From assembly GCA_021292165.1 (NCBI GenBank), contig JAHFWL010000195.1, forward strand, positions 208,064 to 272,063: 64,000 bases of DNA, written 5' to 3'. Numbering within the stretch: position 1 is the first letter of the stretch; each line of letters starts with the position of its first letter. This document shows, one piece after another, positions 50,281-62,240 of the stretch. A model generated the notes under the pieces. The model had not been told where the DNA came from and ran no database searches. It was given only the letters and a program-made list of their open reading frames with translations. Origin of the DNA: Shinisaurus crocodilurus. Taxonomy: Eukaryota; Chordata; Lepidosauria; Squamata; Shinisauridae. A program made the translations under genes and the position numbers.

Positions 50281-51890
50281 GCCTGGACCCAACTCACTGA
50301 TTTTAATGGGAGAGATTTAAGCTTATAGGTAACATTCCCATTGAAATTAGTAGGATCTAAGCGTGCTTAGCTTTGGCTAATAGGGTAGCCAGATACAATA
50401 GAGGGCAGAGCTCCAGCATCTTTAATAGTTGTGTAGAAGAGGGAATTTCAGCAGGTACTTATGCTCTTCTGAAAGCAAGTGTGATTGCTTCCAATGAATC
50501 CATCAAATCCCACGCCCGCCCATTGCCAGTACTCAAACTGTAGACTTCTAGAGCTTCAAGATGTGAGGGAATGCATAGCATTCTTTGGTTGGTTCATATG
50601 TATATATGGATTGGACTTCTGTGATCTTAACTTTATTCAGATTGAATATTATATTCATTATATTATGACTGTGGGCACATATTGTGCAGATGTCTATCTC
50701 ATTGGACTGGTTTGGGGTGGGGCAGGGTGCCCCTTTTGGGGTGTGTGTGTTAAAATGTTTTCTATTTCTAAAAGCTCAGGGTTCACCAGAGCCAAGCATG
50801 CTAATACCTCCCTATGGTTTCCTAGTGGTCCCATTTGGGCCCCAATCCTGTCAACACTCAACCACCTGAGTTCACTATTAGAGGGAATGATATACCTATA
50901 ATTAATTTTATTACATGGCTTTCTTCATCATGAAGTCAATATTAGGTTGGAGCCAGTAAAAGTATTTCAGATAAAGTTATTTTATTGTATTTAGTTATAT
51001 GTTTATTTGGTTAGAGATTGGCTTCTAAGCACACGAGTTTAGAACTGCAGCTACAATACAGAATGTATCCATTCTAAAAAGCATTTATACAATACTATTA
51101 GGGTAAGACTGCTGTTTGCAAGCCACATAGGTCATTATTAGTGCAGGAGTCTATAAATATATTTTAGATATTTAGATAGATATTTTAGATAAAGTAGTTT
51201 TATTTTATTTCTGATCATTCCTCCTCTGCCTAACCCAGTGAAGGTTTGCAGTGTGCTATTATAGTTTACCCATAATAGCTTTGAGATGAGTTGCCCAAGG
51301 CTTCAGCCACGTAAGTGAGGCTCATGGTTAAACCTTGGTCTCCCACATCCAACACAACATTCTGGTGTACAAAGGAATTGCCACCTCAGCCAAATTATCT
51401 CTATAAGCAGCAGCAATTTTACAAGCGCATATGTAACTAGGTTATTTAAAGAAGCAGAATTTGCCATGTTTCCTTACAATCTGATTCCATAAGCCACTAT
51501 AGAAGCATAACTTCTATGCTTCTATAGTAGCTTATAGAAGCTCAGCAGGTTCTGGATATCAGAATGAATCCACAATGACTATTCAGCTATAGCTGCCCTT
51601 CTTGTTAGTTTCAGGTTAGTGGTTCCTGTTCTTGTTCCTCTTCCTCCTCTTCTTATTCAATGATTCACATACTGCTGTTCTCCTTTATCTAGTGATTACA
51701 GCCAGTGTTCATATTCCATTAGGAAGTTAATCCCATGAACACTTACTAAAGAAGTCTGTCACATTGAAATCAGTAGGGCACACTTCTAAATAAAGATGCA
51801 TAGGCTTGGGTTACACATATCCTTTGTCAGGGAGAAACTCAGCTAGCACCATGCAGTAGTCAAGTCACCCATTCTTTCTAGGCGTCCCCA
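50281..51890. other. Mostly unassigned
   Basis: 50281-50385 is another ATTGAAATTAGTAGGATC palindromic-repeat fragment. The remainder shows no gene; a 138-codon frame at 50485-50901 has no recognisable domain. A mirrored pair GAAGCATAACTTC...GAAGTTATGCTTC-like sequence sits near 51500-51535. Confidence 0.45.
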
Positions 51891-52338
51891 TCTTCTGTAG
51901 CACATGGGTCCCTATTTCATTTTCTGACTTGAGTATATTCTTATGCATCCCATCAGTGTTCTCTTCTTAAACTATTTATATGGCTTTATGTGCTACCATT
52001 TTTAATTTTTATTTATTTTTTAAATTTAATGTGAATTACACCGAAACAAAACAAAAATCATAAAAAAAATAAATGAAAAAAACATACAATTTTCTTACAG
52101 TATTTAAAATGAATAATTACAGTAAATATGTATGAAATATATGTCTACAAGTATTAATAAGTATGTAGTAATACAACTATCCTTACAAACAGTTATGCAT
52201 AAACTTCAGAAAAAGCAATAAACATGGAAAAAGTCTTCTGTAGCACATGGGTCCCTATTTCATATTCTGATTTGAGTATATTCTTATGCATCCCATCAAT
52301 GTTCTCTTCTTAAACTATTTATATGGCTTTATGTGCTA
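51891..52338 (+). repeat. 105 bp direct repeat around a 238 bp AT-rich core
   Basis: 51891-51995 and 52234-52338 are the same 105 bases with three differences (both start TCTTCTGTAGCACATGGG and end TTTATGTGCTA). The 238 bp between them is AT-rich with long A runs and no clear ends. Either a tandem duplication whose second unit is cut short, or an insertion with an unusually long duplication. Confidence 0.85.
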
Positions 52339-52349
52339 TTTTAGCTATT

Positions 52350-52925
52350 CTGTAATGCTCATGGGGGTGACAGGATCCAAAAAATTTAACTGGCTTTGGT
52401 AGCCTGCCAAAATTTGTGATTCCCAACCTGCGGAGTCGATCCAGGAGGATACCATGGTCGATGGTATCGAAAGTCACTGAGAGATCGAGTAGAATTAACA
52501 GGGTCATACTCCCACTATCCTTCACCTGATAAAGGGTGACCAAAGGTTCGGTCCCTTAACCAGGTTGAAACCCAGACTGGAATGGGTCTAGATAATTAGT
52601 ATCCTCCAAGAGTGCATGCAGTTGTTTTGCCAGAACCCTCTCAAGGACCTTCCCTCAGAAAGGGGTATTTGCAACTGGGTGGTAGTTATCAAATACAGTT
52701 GGGTCCAGAGTGGGTTTTTTCAGGTGTGATCGCACTACTGTCTCCCTAAGGACAGCAGGAACCACCCCTTCCCTGGACCCGCCCAGGCAAACCCCCTCGG
52801 CTAGCTTTTATTAGCCAGGAGGGGGAAAGATCGAGAGGTCACATGGTCGGTTACATTGCTGCAAGTACCTTGTCCACATCATCAGGCCGCAGCAATTGAA
52901 ATTGATCCCACAAAATCAGGCAGAT
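52350..52925 (-). pseudogene. L2-like LINE RT fragment
   Basis: Minus strand MTLLILLDLSVTFDTIDHGI at 52440-52510 parallels SVTLLILLDLSAAFDTIDHG of the copy at 44190-46370. Farther upstream a PTLDPT-like and an FQSGFQPG-like part are in broken frames. Both ends truncated; inactive. Confidence 0.8.
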
Positions 52926-53936
52926 GGTGGCATCAGATACCTAGACTGGAACTGTGTCAATGACAGTGTCAAATTCGCTGCAAAGAACTCTGCATTGTGA
53001 AGGCCCATACATCAGTGGAGGCTCGTTGTACAGGGAAAAGGGGGCGGAGCCCCACCTATCCTGCCCTGCCCAACCTGCTTTTCGTTGCTTGTCTCCCAGA
53101 CCTTGTTTCCCTCCATAGGATGCAATGTAAGGTGGCCAGCAGCAGCAGTGCAACACTGTTTGTTCTTTAATTCCTGCTTTGGCTAGGGGGAACACCGGGC
53201 ATGTGTGATAAGTCGCACATGCTCAGAACATTGCCCCAGGAACTACTGGTCCCCCCCCCTTCAAATACCTGTAGGGGAAGAGAATGCCTTTCAGGGAGGG
53301 GCCAGGATGGTCTGTTCCTTTTTCGGGCCAAAAGCCTGGATGACTCAAAAGTGCCTTCCAGGTGTGAACTGGAGAATGAAAACTGATTGGTTGTTCTTCT
53401 TCCCTTCATCTATCTCATGGGTACAGAGGCGAAGGGAACCAGCCCTCAGCCAATCAGGCATCTGCAAAATCACCCCATCTCAGTTACACCATACAACATG
53501 ACTAGAGCCTCTGCAATGCAAGGAGGTGGGGGCAAGAAGATCAGTTACAGAGTGCAGCAGCAGCTTCTCTCTGTTCTACTGTGTATATAACACGTCTGGA
53601 TGGACTCATTGTTTGAAGAGGAGGAGGTGGCGGCGGGCGGCGGCTGAGAAACAGAGAAAGACACACTTGTTGAATGATGTGCGTTTGAGGTGATTATTTA
53701 TGTAACCTCTAAAATCCATGAAGCTTATATAGCTTCTTAACCCAATCCCCATGGGCATTGAGGGGAAGGGGGAAGTTCTGTGACTGCTGCTTCTACTGGG
53801 GTGCTTTACATGGCCTCAGACTTGCCCACCAGTCAATTCTGTTGTCTGGAAGTGAGAAAATGCTGTCTCAGTGCTATTGTGCTATTGTTGCCACATGCTT
53901 TTGCTAGGTTGAGCATCCTGTTCTGCACAAACAGGC

Positions 53937-54178
53937 TCTATTTATTTATTTATTTATTACATTTATACCCCGCCTTTTTTCCTACAAGGAACTCAAGGTG
54001 GCTTACATAATCCTCCTCCTCCTCTCCATTTTATCCTCACAACAACCCTGTGAGGTAGGTTAGGCTGAGAGGCAGTGACTAGCCCAAAGTCACCCAGTGA
54101 GTTTCATGGCCGAGCAGAGACTAGAACCCTGATCTCCTGAGTCCCAGCCCAGCACTCTAACCACTATGCCACACTGGT
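53937..54178 (-). mobile_element. MIR/CORE-like SINE nested in hAT element
   Basis: Near complete: on the minus strand the head ends in ...GGCATAGTGGTTAGAGTGC, then the CORE part with TGGGTGACTTTGGGCTAG, the CCTCACAGGGTTGTTGTGAG part, and a 3' TATAAATGTAATAAATAAAT tail. Confidence 0.88.
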
Positions 54179-54408
54179 TTTTCTTGCACGTAGGAGAGAT
54201 AGGAGAGCAAGTAACTAGCAATGAGATCACAATCATATTTTTTTAATTATAAAATACTGTTTGTGTGAGACTGTGTGTGTTGTGCTTGCTGGGCAGTGGC
54301 CAGACACAGACAACACCTCAGCTCACCTCAAATTCAAGCATCTCCCAAAATTGTATTTATATATCATTTACTTTCATTCTTTTTCTTTTGCTGCTGCTGC
54401 TATTTTTA

Positions 54409-54502
54409 CAGTGAGATCCTATACGTGTCTACTCAGAAGTAAGCTCCATTGAGTTCAGTGGGACTTACTCCCAGGTAAGTGTGTATAGCATTGCAGCCTT
54501 AC
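54409..54502. repeat. Palindromic repeat, GCAATCCTA family
   Basis: GAGATCCTATACGTG, ACTCAGAAGTAAGCTCCATT, GTGGGACTTACTCCCAGGTA, GTATAGCATTGCAGCC: a palindrome of about 90 bp and a good representative. It contains CAGGTAAGT, identical to a consensus 5' splice site. Confidence 0.8.
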
Positions 54503-55205
54503 AATCTGTACTAGTTAGAAGCTAAAATCAGTTGTAGTTTCAGGCTTATAATGCTTGTACATTTTTTCCTGCATTTAAAAATACTGGCCAATGTAATGTT
54601 TTTAACTGGTATGTGTCATGTGGTATATAATTGGGTGAACTGTGTTCTGTGGTGAGTGGGGAATGGGGCATGATTAAGCTAAAGTAACAAACTTTTGATT
54701 TCATCATTCTCATTGGAATACTTAAGTACATGCTGAAATGGGCATGCTGGGTCCAATCAAGGGTGCTGCTGGTTGCTGTAGCATTCTTTCACTCTTTTTT
54801 CTTTTTTTAATATAGTCTGGAGGCAGACAGATGGGCATGTAGATCGTTACAGATGCTCATCTTCTTTATTTTTAAAATATTTATTTCAAACTATTTCTTT
54901 ATTTACTTAGTTTAGAGTATTTTTATCTCACTCCTCAGCCAAAAAATGCTCCTGGAGCACCTTACAAATAATCAGTAAAAGAAGGCAGTTCCTGCCTGCA
55001 GGCTTACAATCTAAAAAGACATGACACTCAAGGAAAAAGGAATAGGGAGGGATGAGAAAAAAAGTTACGGGTGCAATCCTAGGGTTTGCAAGAGAGAACA
55101 CTGTGTCAGAAATGTATGGTTGGGTCAGATTCCGTGACCCCACATCTGCTGACCTACTGTCCGCCCCACCTATAAAATTGTCCATGAGCTGCCACTGCCA
55201 TACAT

Positions 55206-55391
55206 AATCATAGTGAGCTTCAAAGGCCTTTGCTAATCTATGTATAATCAACACACTGTATGTGACATCGGCTTGTATCTGTGAGATGTCAGGCCAGTGG
55301 CCATAGCTGGTGGAAAATATTGTAGTTCTGGAATCCCAAGTAAGCCATCTGTGGTTTTATGCATTGTATAGCATTTAAGAGCCAGGGCACT
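55206..55391. other. Short spacer
   Basis: Nothing recognised. Confidence 0.45.
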
Positions 55392-55622
55392 ATTTATTTA
55401 TGTATTTTATTTATATCCCGCTCTTTTTCCTGCAAGGAACTCAAGGTGGCTTACATAATCCTCCTCTCCATTTTATCCTCACAACAATCCTGTGAGGCAG
55501 ATTAGGCTGAGAGTCAGTGACTGGCCCAAAGTCACCCAGTGATCTTCATGGCCAAGTGGAGACTAGAACTCGGATCTCCTGAGTCACAGTCCAACACTCT
55601 AACCAGTACACCACACTGGCCC
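55392..55622 (-). mobile_element. MIR/CORE-like SINE
   Basis: Same order as 53937-54178: TATCCCGCTCTTTTTCCTGC, CTCACAACAATCCTGTGAGG, AAAGTCACCCAGTGATCTTC and ACTCTAACCAGTACACCACA on the plus strand, i.e. minus orientation. Confidence 0.88.
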
Positions 55623-57861
55623 CACATCTGTGATGTTGTGGGAGTTGGTGATGTCCCTCATCATATAATGCAAATGTTTCAGTCACTGAACATGACTGAG
55701 AGTACTGCTATTCTTAACCCTACATAAGAATGGTTCTCATCTGTGGTCTGGAATGTGTGCAGGGTCCTTGATGCTGACTGGGTTTCCTGATACCAGGCAG
55801 GGCAGCAAATCCTTAAGTCCACTTAACCTGGACAGGACTGTCCAAATACATTTTTCTGCCTGAGGCAGAGCAGCAAATGGTGCCCCCCAACTACCCAAGT
55901 CATGGTGTATAATACCCAAAGCCAGCCAAGTTAGTTTTTACAAATGAAGCAGAAAATCCCACCTCTCCCCCTCCTTGGCAGTAAAAATACGACAACACAT
56001 TAAATAACTAATGATATGCTGCCCTTTCATGACACCCGGAATCTGCTTCCTCACTCTATCTAATGGTAGGGCCTGGAGTAACCCCAACCTGCTTTGATTG
56101 TTCTTGTATAAATAAATGAACACAGGGCTTTATAAACACTGAGGGTTCCTGTTCTCTTTCATACCTGGGAGTCCACCTCCTTGTAGCAGGGATTACATGT
56201 GGAGTGCATTTCCTAGCATACAGACAAAAAAAACATGGCAGCCCCGATATATGTGACTCTCCATCTGTATAGCAGAGCTCCTGTTTTGTGGTTCCTGGAA
56301 TCATATATATGTCAGGTAGAACATTCTGCATAACCATGACTGCACATGTGGCCTCTTTGCATACATTCAATAGCTTCTCTGAATTGCAGGTGTTTCTTTA
56401 AAATAATAATCTTTAAAAGCATTCATCAGCATGTATCTGATAAACTGGTGAGATGATTCTGCAGAAATCGCAGTGATAATATGCAGGATTTCCCCTTCTC
56501 AGCAGGAGCAAATCTTTATGCCTATAAATCAGAACAGTATTATGGAGCTCTCAAGGCTCTAAAAATCCTGGGTAGCAACAAAAGATACCGTAATTAAAAG
56601 GTGAAGGCATCAAAAATTAATTGCAAGGCCTCTTTCTCTCTCAAGTGTCTAAAATAAATAAATTAATTAAAACCAGAAGGTGTTGGGAAAATACATGGAA
56701 AATATGTTGATGGATGCAGTGGGTGAAAAGGACATACAGTCCCATGATGCACACATTCATAGATAGGTTCAGAGACCCCTGCTTCTACTACTTAGCTGAC
56801 AGATGTTCTCCAAATAATTGTCCAATATTAAATAAACACTAGTTCACCTCCATATGGACTATTTTTCTATCAGTCATCATGCAGAGAATGGCTTGACTTT
56901 CTGAATGGTTGGGGAAAGAATAGAAATGATATGACATCTGATAGTTAAGGGAAATGTAATGGAAATAATGTTAGCCAAACACTTAGAGTGTATTTTTATT
57001 CAGCATTTGAGGAGGGGGGTGATTTTCATGATACGCGACTGTGCTTCAAAATATACCACTGCTGATCTGGGAATAGGGGTTCAGGCTGTTTTTGATGGAT
57101 TAACCTTCTCCGGCGGGGGGGGGGGGGATACGGCTTTGCAGTTTGGGAATACTCTTGGATCTAGCTTTGCTCCTGGATAATCAAGTAGAGGCTGTAGCCA
57201 GGAATGCTTTTGCCCAGTTTAAGCTGCTGCATCTGCAGTGCCCTTTCCTGGGAAGATCTGACCTGGGCATGGTGACATATGGCTTAGTTATCCCCTCATT
57301 GGATTAGTGCAGCAGACTGTACATAGGGCAGCCCCTGAAGTCTTCAGAAGCGTCAGCTGACCTAGAATGCAACAGCAAATCTACTTGATTATCCAGGTGT
57401 TTGGGCTTGAGAGCACGTGGCACCAATTTCACAACAGCTTCCAGTTTGTTTGTGGTCATAATTCATAGTGCTGGTTTTAAAGTGCATAATTCAAAGCCCT
57501 AATGTTTTGGGTTCAGGGTACAAGAAGGATCATCTCCTCCCATATGGGCATGCCCGCTCCTTAAATCTGCAGGGGAACCTTTCTTCCACATCCTGATAGT
57601 GGTAGAAGCACAGTTGGTTTGGATGTGAGAGAGGGCCTTTTCTGTGGCCACTCCCAGACTATGGTATTCCCTGATTTTATTTGTAAAGTGTATTCCAAAC
57701 TGGTCACAATTAGGGTGGCCACTTGCACATCACCCCCCCCCCCGAGGAAACATGTCATCTAAAAAAGAGGAAACCAATTTGTATGACATTTGTATATGCA
57801 AATTTATATGTATAGGTGAACATTTAGAAATAGTAACCATAATTTAAATAGAAATACAATA
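55623..57861. other. Long stretch without a recognised gene
   Basis: G run at 57115-57127 and C run at 57732-57742. 57230-57700 (for example the CATAATTCAAAGCCCTAATG stretch) has the look of an old LINE/retro-derived piece but could not be assigned. No exon seen. Confidence 0.45.
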
Positions 57862-58110
57862 CAGTAATACCTTGGATTGCAAGTAATTTGGTTTTGAGAG
57901 CGTTTTGCAAGACAAGCAAATTTTTAAATATTTATTTATTTATTTTGTAACTTGATATACAAGCGACGTCTTGCAATACAAGTACTGTAGTATGGCTTAA
58001 ATTAAAAATCTCTGTACAAATTTTTTTTTTTTGGGATTTCGTTTTGATAGTGTTTTGGATTACAAGCACGTTTCCAGAACGAATTATGCTCTCAATCCAA
58101 GGCATGACTG
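57862..58110. mobile_element. Tc1/mariner-type MITE
   Basis: Ends CAGTAATACCTTGGATTGC and CTCAATCCAAGGCATGACTG with TA on both sides (57860-57861, 58111-58112). Relative of 42920-43180, with a TTTATTTATTTATTTT tract inserted. Confidence 0.85.
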
Positions 58111-58112
58111 TA

Positions 58113-58763
58113 TATCTCACCATAGTGGAGAACAACGACTAGATGACCTGTGTGCCTCCTCAGTCTGCTGTGCAGACTGCTGTGGACAGGCAACATCAAG
58201 GCCCCTACTTTGCTAACTCTTCTTATGTTTCTTTATCTTTCAACCAGAGAGCCCTTCAAGTAGAGGACTGTCCTCTGCCAGCTCTCCAAAACAGAGGACG
58301 GTCCTCTGTAAATTAGGACACTCTCAATGGGCCCTCGTGAGGTTTGCAATTTCTGTTTGTATGGAATTAGCTTCTCTTCACAAGAGATTAGAGAAAGTAT
58401 TTTTCCTGTAGTAGTAGTAGTAGTAATAATGATGATGCAATTGAAATATTCTTCAAATGTATAATTTCAGACTGTTTTATAATAGATGCTTTTCAAACAG
58501 AAAAATAATTTAGTCCATATTGCTCAAACTACTACTGAAAACCCAGATCATTCTAGTCTAGAGATCTGTAAAAAAAGCAGCCAAAAATGACTTCTTTGTT
58601 ATTTTATAAATGGGACTTTTAATTGTAAGTCAGGGATAAGCATCTTTACAAGGTATTTTCTCTTAAAACCAATACATAATATGTTTTTTTAACTTCCAGG
58701 ATTCGTTTGAAAGAATATTTATTTGAGATGCATTTCTAGGTTGCTGATCTATGGCGATATTCT
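58113..58763. other. Unassigned
   Basis: 58255-58320 holds GAGGACTGTCCTCTGCC and ACAGAGGACGGTCCTCTG, short palindromic pieces. A (GTA/AAT)n tract is at 58410-58436. No gene seen. Confidence 0.45.
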
Positions 58764-58940
58764 TATTGTTAGGGAGTAAGCCCCATTGAACTCAATGGAA
58801 TTTACTTTTTCAGTAGACATGGAGTATATAGGATTGCGCTGTTACAGTGCAATTCTATACATATTTTTTCAGAAGTCCCATTATGAGGCTTACTCCCAGG
58901 TAAGTACGGTAGGTATAGGATTGCGGCCTTATATACCGGT
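58764..58940. repeat. Two palindromic repeats, GCAATCCTA family
   Basis: Copy one (58764-58847) reads GGAGTAAGCCCCATTGAACT to ATAGGATTGCGCTG. Copy two (58848-58940) runs from GTGCAATTCTATACATA through ACTCCCAGGTAAGTACGG to GTATAGGATTGCGGCC. Confidence 0.78.
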
Positions 58941-59514
58941 AACTTACTTGAATGAAAAGAACTTAAGTGTGCAGCCTAACCTAAGGGTTATATCAAGATA
59001 GCCTCCACAAGAACCTCTTTGCACTGCTGCAAGCTTGTCAGCATCACTGCAGCAGTGTCACAGCAATAAAGTTAAAAACAAAACAACAATATTAAATGCA
59101 GTTATTATGATATAGCCATTAAAAAGCAACTACGGTACACAATTCCTCCACCAGTAACAATGTCTGACCCAGACAATTCCCCAGCACCTCAAACAAACCA
59201 AGTTGAGTGCCTCAGAATCGTGCCTGTGTTGCTGCCATCACTCGAACCATTTTTTCAATAATCCAGGGAGATCAGTGGAAAGCAGTAGTCTTCAATATAA
59301 CTTCAAAATCAATACTGTAGGTCAATGGATTGGAGCTCTGCAATATGGAGAGGAATATCAGTTTAAATTCTGCTCTTAGTCAATGGTATCACTACATTGT
59401 CTCAACTCCAATGTTACGGGGACTATTCCCATCCCACATGTCTTCATTCACACACTTGAGCTCCATAGAAATATAAGGATCTTGGGCAGATGCATGGCAC
59501 ACACATGGTAAATT
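58941..59514. other. Unassigned
   Basis: No gene seen. Confidence 0.45.
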
Positions 59515-59762
59515 GTATGCTGGCTAATTTAGGCTATCAATGGCTACCAGTCCTGATGGCTATATGCTTCCTCCACTATCAGAGGCAGAATGCCTGTGTA
59601 CACCAGTTGCTGGGGAACATGGGCAGAAGGATGCTGTTGCAGTGTTGCACTCAAGTCCTGCTTGTGGGATCCCATGGGCGGCTGGTTGGCCACAGTGTGA
59701 ACAGAATGCTGGACTAGATGGACCTTGGTCTGATACTATTACAGCTCTTCTTATGTTCTTAA
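59515..59762 (-). mobile_element. TAAGAACATAAGAA dispersed repeat
   Basis: In reverse: TTAAGAACATAAGAAGAGCT, TCAGACCAAGGTCCATCTAG, TCCAGCATTCTGTTCACACT, GTGGCCAACCAGCCGCC and GTTCCCCAGCAACTGGTGTA. More complete than the copy at 27464-27720. Frames on both strands are not coding. Confidence 0.65.
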
Positions 59763-59870
59763 ATACATTGGGGTGATTAGCTAAAGAACACAGGCAAAGT
59801 TTAAACATGAGTAATATAGGTTTTCTTTTACCAAAAACTATTACATAAAGCAAGAATTACCTTAGACCAG

Positions 59871-60320
59871 AGGTCCAGAACCTTTTTGGACCTGTGGGCA
59901 CATTTGGGAATTTGAGAAACTTCTGTGGGCACTGCCACAAAATGGCTCCCACAGAGGATGTGGCTAGTCACATAGTGGCTGCTGTGGGGGCCTGGCTAGT
60001 CAAAAGTAAGCTAAAGAGGTGTGTGTTTGTGTGTATGTATGTATGTATGTATGTATGTGTGGTGGTGGGAGTATAGCAAGGCTAAAGGCTGGGAGGGAGG
60101 GGGAAATGGTAAGGCAAAGGGGTAGAGGGGAGTGAAAGAACAAGGATAGAAAGGGAGAGAAACTAGGGATGGGGAAGGGGAGAGAAAGAGTGAGGAAAGG
60201 GGTTTTGTGGGGGGAGAAATAGCAAGGCTGGAAGTTGGGAAGAGAGAAGTTTGGGAACATGCAGCAGCTTTGGGAACAAGGAGAACCTGATGCTTGAAAA
60301 ATGTTAGGGCATCAGGAACC
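59871..60320 (+). repeat. hAT-like repeat (relative of 36573/41504)
   Basis: CAGAGGTCCAGAACCTTTTT, GTGGGCACATTTGGGAATTT and GTGGCTAGTCAAAAGTAAGC parallel the repeat split by the LTR element. It contains (GTAT)n at 60032-60057 and a purine-rich stretch to about 60250. The right end near 60320 is uncertain and no TSD was found. Confidence 0.55.
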
Positions 60321-60362
60321 TTTTGCTTACACAGCCTTCCAAGAACAATAAAGTCATATTAG

Positions 60363-60507
60363 ACAAGCTGCTATGGCAGCCTTCTACAAGCTGGTGCCCA
60401 CCAGATGTGTTGGACTATGTGTTGTGTTGGGAATTTTCCCATCTCCCCCAGGCACCATTCTCCAGGTCAACACATCTGGGAGCACCAGGTTGGAGATGTC
60501 TGTGCTA
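60363..60507. repeat. Palindromic MITE, CACCAGATGTGTTGGAC arms
   Basis: AAGCTGGTGCCCACCAGATG and ACACATCTGGGAGCACCAGG are inverted about the centre; flanks GGCAGCCTTCTACAAG and TTGGAGATGTCTGTGCTAG continue the pairing loosely. A common non-coding palindromic repeat type in reptiles. Confidence 0.65.
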
Positions 60508-61112
60508 GGGTAATTCTTCCAAATATAACATGTGAAAGCTGGTATGGTGGAGTTTCTCAGTAACACCAGACCCATACAATGGATTTATTCACATTAAAAA
60601 CTACAGATATTCTGTAAATAATGATTTCCAGCAAAAGCGGTGTTTTGGAGAAATGGATCAGTTAAATCAGCAGTGGGATTAGAAATCAGGCCATTCAATA
60701 AATATGGCATTTCTTTCTGTAACGAATGACCTGCAACAGGAGGCAGACCATTCATTCATAGCAATAAGCCATAACTGGTAAAACCCTTACCTGAGTTAAT
60801 GGAGAGCTGCTTCAAAGAACTAATGGTCTGACTCTGTATGCCTTGATTACCTGTCACTTTACCTTGCCACCTCATCCAGAGTTCCCAGATTCTTCACCAT
60901 TGCCATGTTTCATCTATATCCTAATGGATCTATATCCTAATATCACACAATATCAACACTCTTCCCCTTAAGTTTCTTGCAATGGCACAACATAGGAATA
61001 TGGTATAGTCTTGCTAGTGCACAGTATGCCTAACTGTGTCCATGCAGGAGCATATATGTATGATCCTATCAATTTTGTGCCCTATGTGACAGAGTAGAGG
61101 GTCAAACTTTTA
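60508..61112. other. Unassigned
   Basis: No gene seen. Confidence 0.45.
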
Positions 61113-61330
61113 GGGTGTTTCCAGATGGAGAGCTCATTAGAAGGCATTGTGCAACTGTTCGTCTTTCTTTCTTTAACGGTAAGACAAGAAAAGACAGAAA
61201 AGGTGGTGGGGAAATTATGAGTGGAAGATGTCTTCTGAAACCTCTCTTTACCCTGGTAAAATTCCATGAATGAGGCAGGGCAATGAAGTCTTGTATGGAA
61301 TAAAGCCTTGTATGGAAGCACCCACCCCTC
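61113..61330. repeat. MITE with GGGTGTTTCCAGA ends
   Basis: Left AGGGTGTTTCCAGATGGAG, right TTGTATGGAAGCACCCACCC. Interior AATTCCATGAATGAGGCAGG and GTGGAAGATGTCTTCTG match the families at 28597-28806 and 29128-29330. Confidence 0.65.
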
Positions 61331-62240
61331 CCCCAAATTTAATGGGTGTAAATACAGTATAGCATGTAAATAATTAAAGCCTTAAAGAAACGAATGTGAA
61401 GAAACTTAATTCCCCCGCACACCAAGGAATAAAATATACAACTCCTTCCTCCTTTATTTGTAATTAAAGGTCCAATCCTATGCATGTTTAGACAGGAAAA
61501 AAAAAAATTCTTACAACTCCCAGCATTCCCCAGCCAGCATGTTTTATTCCTTGGTGGGTGGGATTAAACCACTGGAATGTGGCCCCCAGAGTTTTGAGGT
61601 GCCCTTGCTCTAGTCTAGTGCCTTCCATCCTGAACTGTGAAGAAGTGTTCTAGATGGGCTGTGAAGACATTTAACAAGAGGTCTGACACCTTCATGAGAG
61701 AATTGCATTACCGACACTCTAGACTTAAAAATAAATACTGGTCCGTTTGTCTGCCTCCCCCGGGCAACGATGTAGCCAAAATTTAATTTTCTAATTGTTG
61801 CGATATTCTTTAACCAATATTAACCCCCCCCTCCCACTAATACTTCCTCTAGTATCTATCTTTCAGTTTAATTTTTTTTTTGTGTGTGCTTTTAAATTAT
61901 TCCCATAATTTACCTAGGAATAAATTCCATTCATCTCAACGGGTTTTACTTTTGAGGCGACAAGTATAGGATGTGCTGTTACAGTTGTCCCCTTTGAACT
62001 AGCAATCTGTGTTCCAAGCCTTAAGGCATGGATTCTGGTAAGTGGCTTCCTTTGAAAGCCTAGGTGGGTGAGATGTAGTTCAAAGCATACAAATAATGAA
62101 CGCTGAAATTAATGCAGCAGCAGGATTAGGAAAGCGTTTTTCGTACCGCAGCTCCAATTACACGCCTGTCTATTGGTTGCCTCGCCTTTTTTACATGCCT
62201 ATGACCTGCGTGCAGAACCATCCCATCGGGAAGAAAAAAA
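61331..62240. other. Unassigned; short palindromic repeats
   Basis: 61470-61620 holds an ACTCCCAGCATTCCCCAGCC piece of a palindromic repeat. 61900-61985 is a GCAATCCTA-family fragment (ATTTACCTAGGAATAAATTC, CAAGTATAGGATGTGCTG). No gene seen. Confidence 0.45.

Larger units (their letters stand above)
53013..55197. mobile_element. 2.2 kb hAT element with perfect TSD
   Basis: Ends CAGTGGAGGCTCGTTGTAC and GTCCATGAGCTGCCACTG are imperfect inverted repeats, flanked by a perfect 8 bp TSD CCATACAT (53005-53012 and 55198-55205). Both subterminal parts carry CCCCACCTAT. It includes a SINE (53937-54178) and a GCAATCCTA-family repeat (54409-54502) as later insertions. No frame resembles a hAT transposase, so it is non-autonomous. 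GC-rich parts at 53600-53650 are unexplained. Confidence 0.85.

Noticed and set aside
50485..50901. 138-codon plus-strand frame
   Set aside because: No recognisable motif; spans AT-rich and G-rich parts with an odd residue mix.
17874..55622. tRNA genes at SINE heads
   Set aside because: Heads have tRNA-like boxes but no complete cloverleaf and are followed by SINE bodies.
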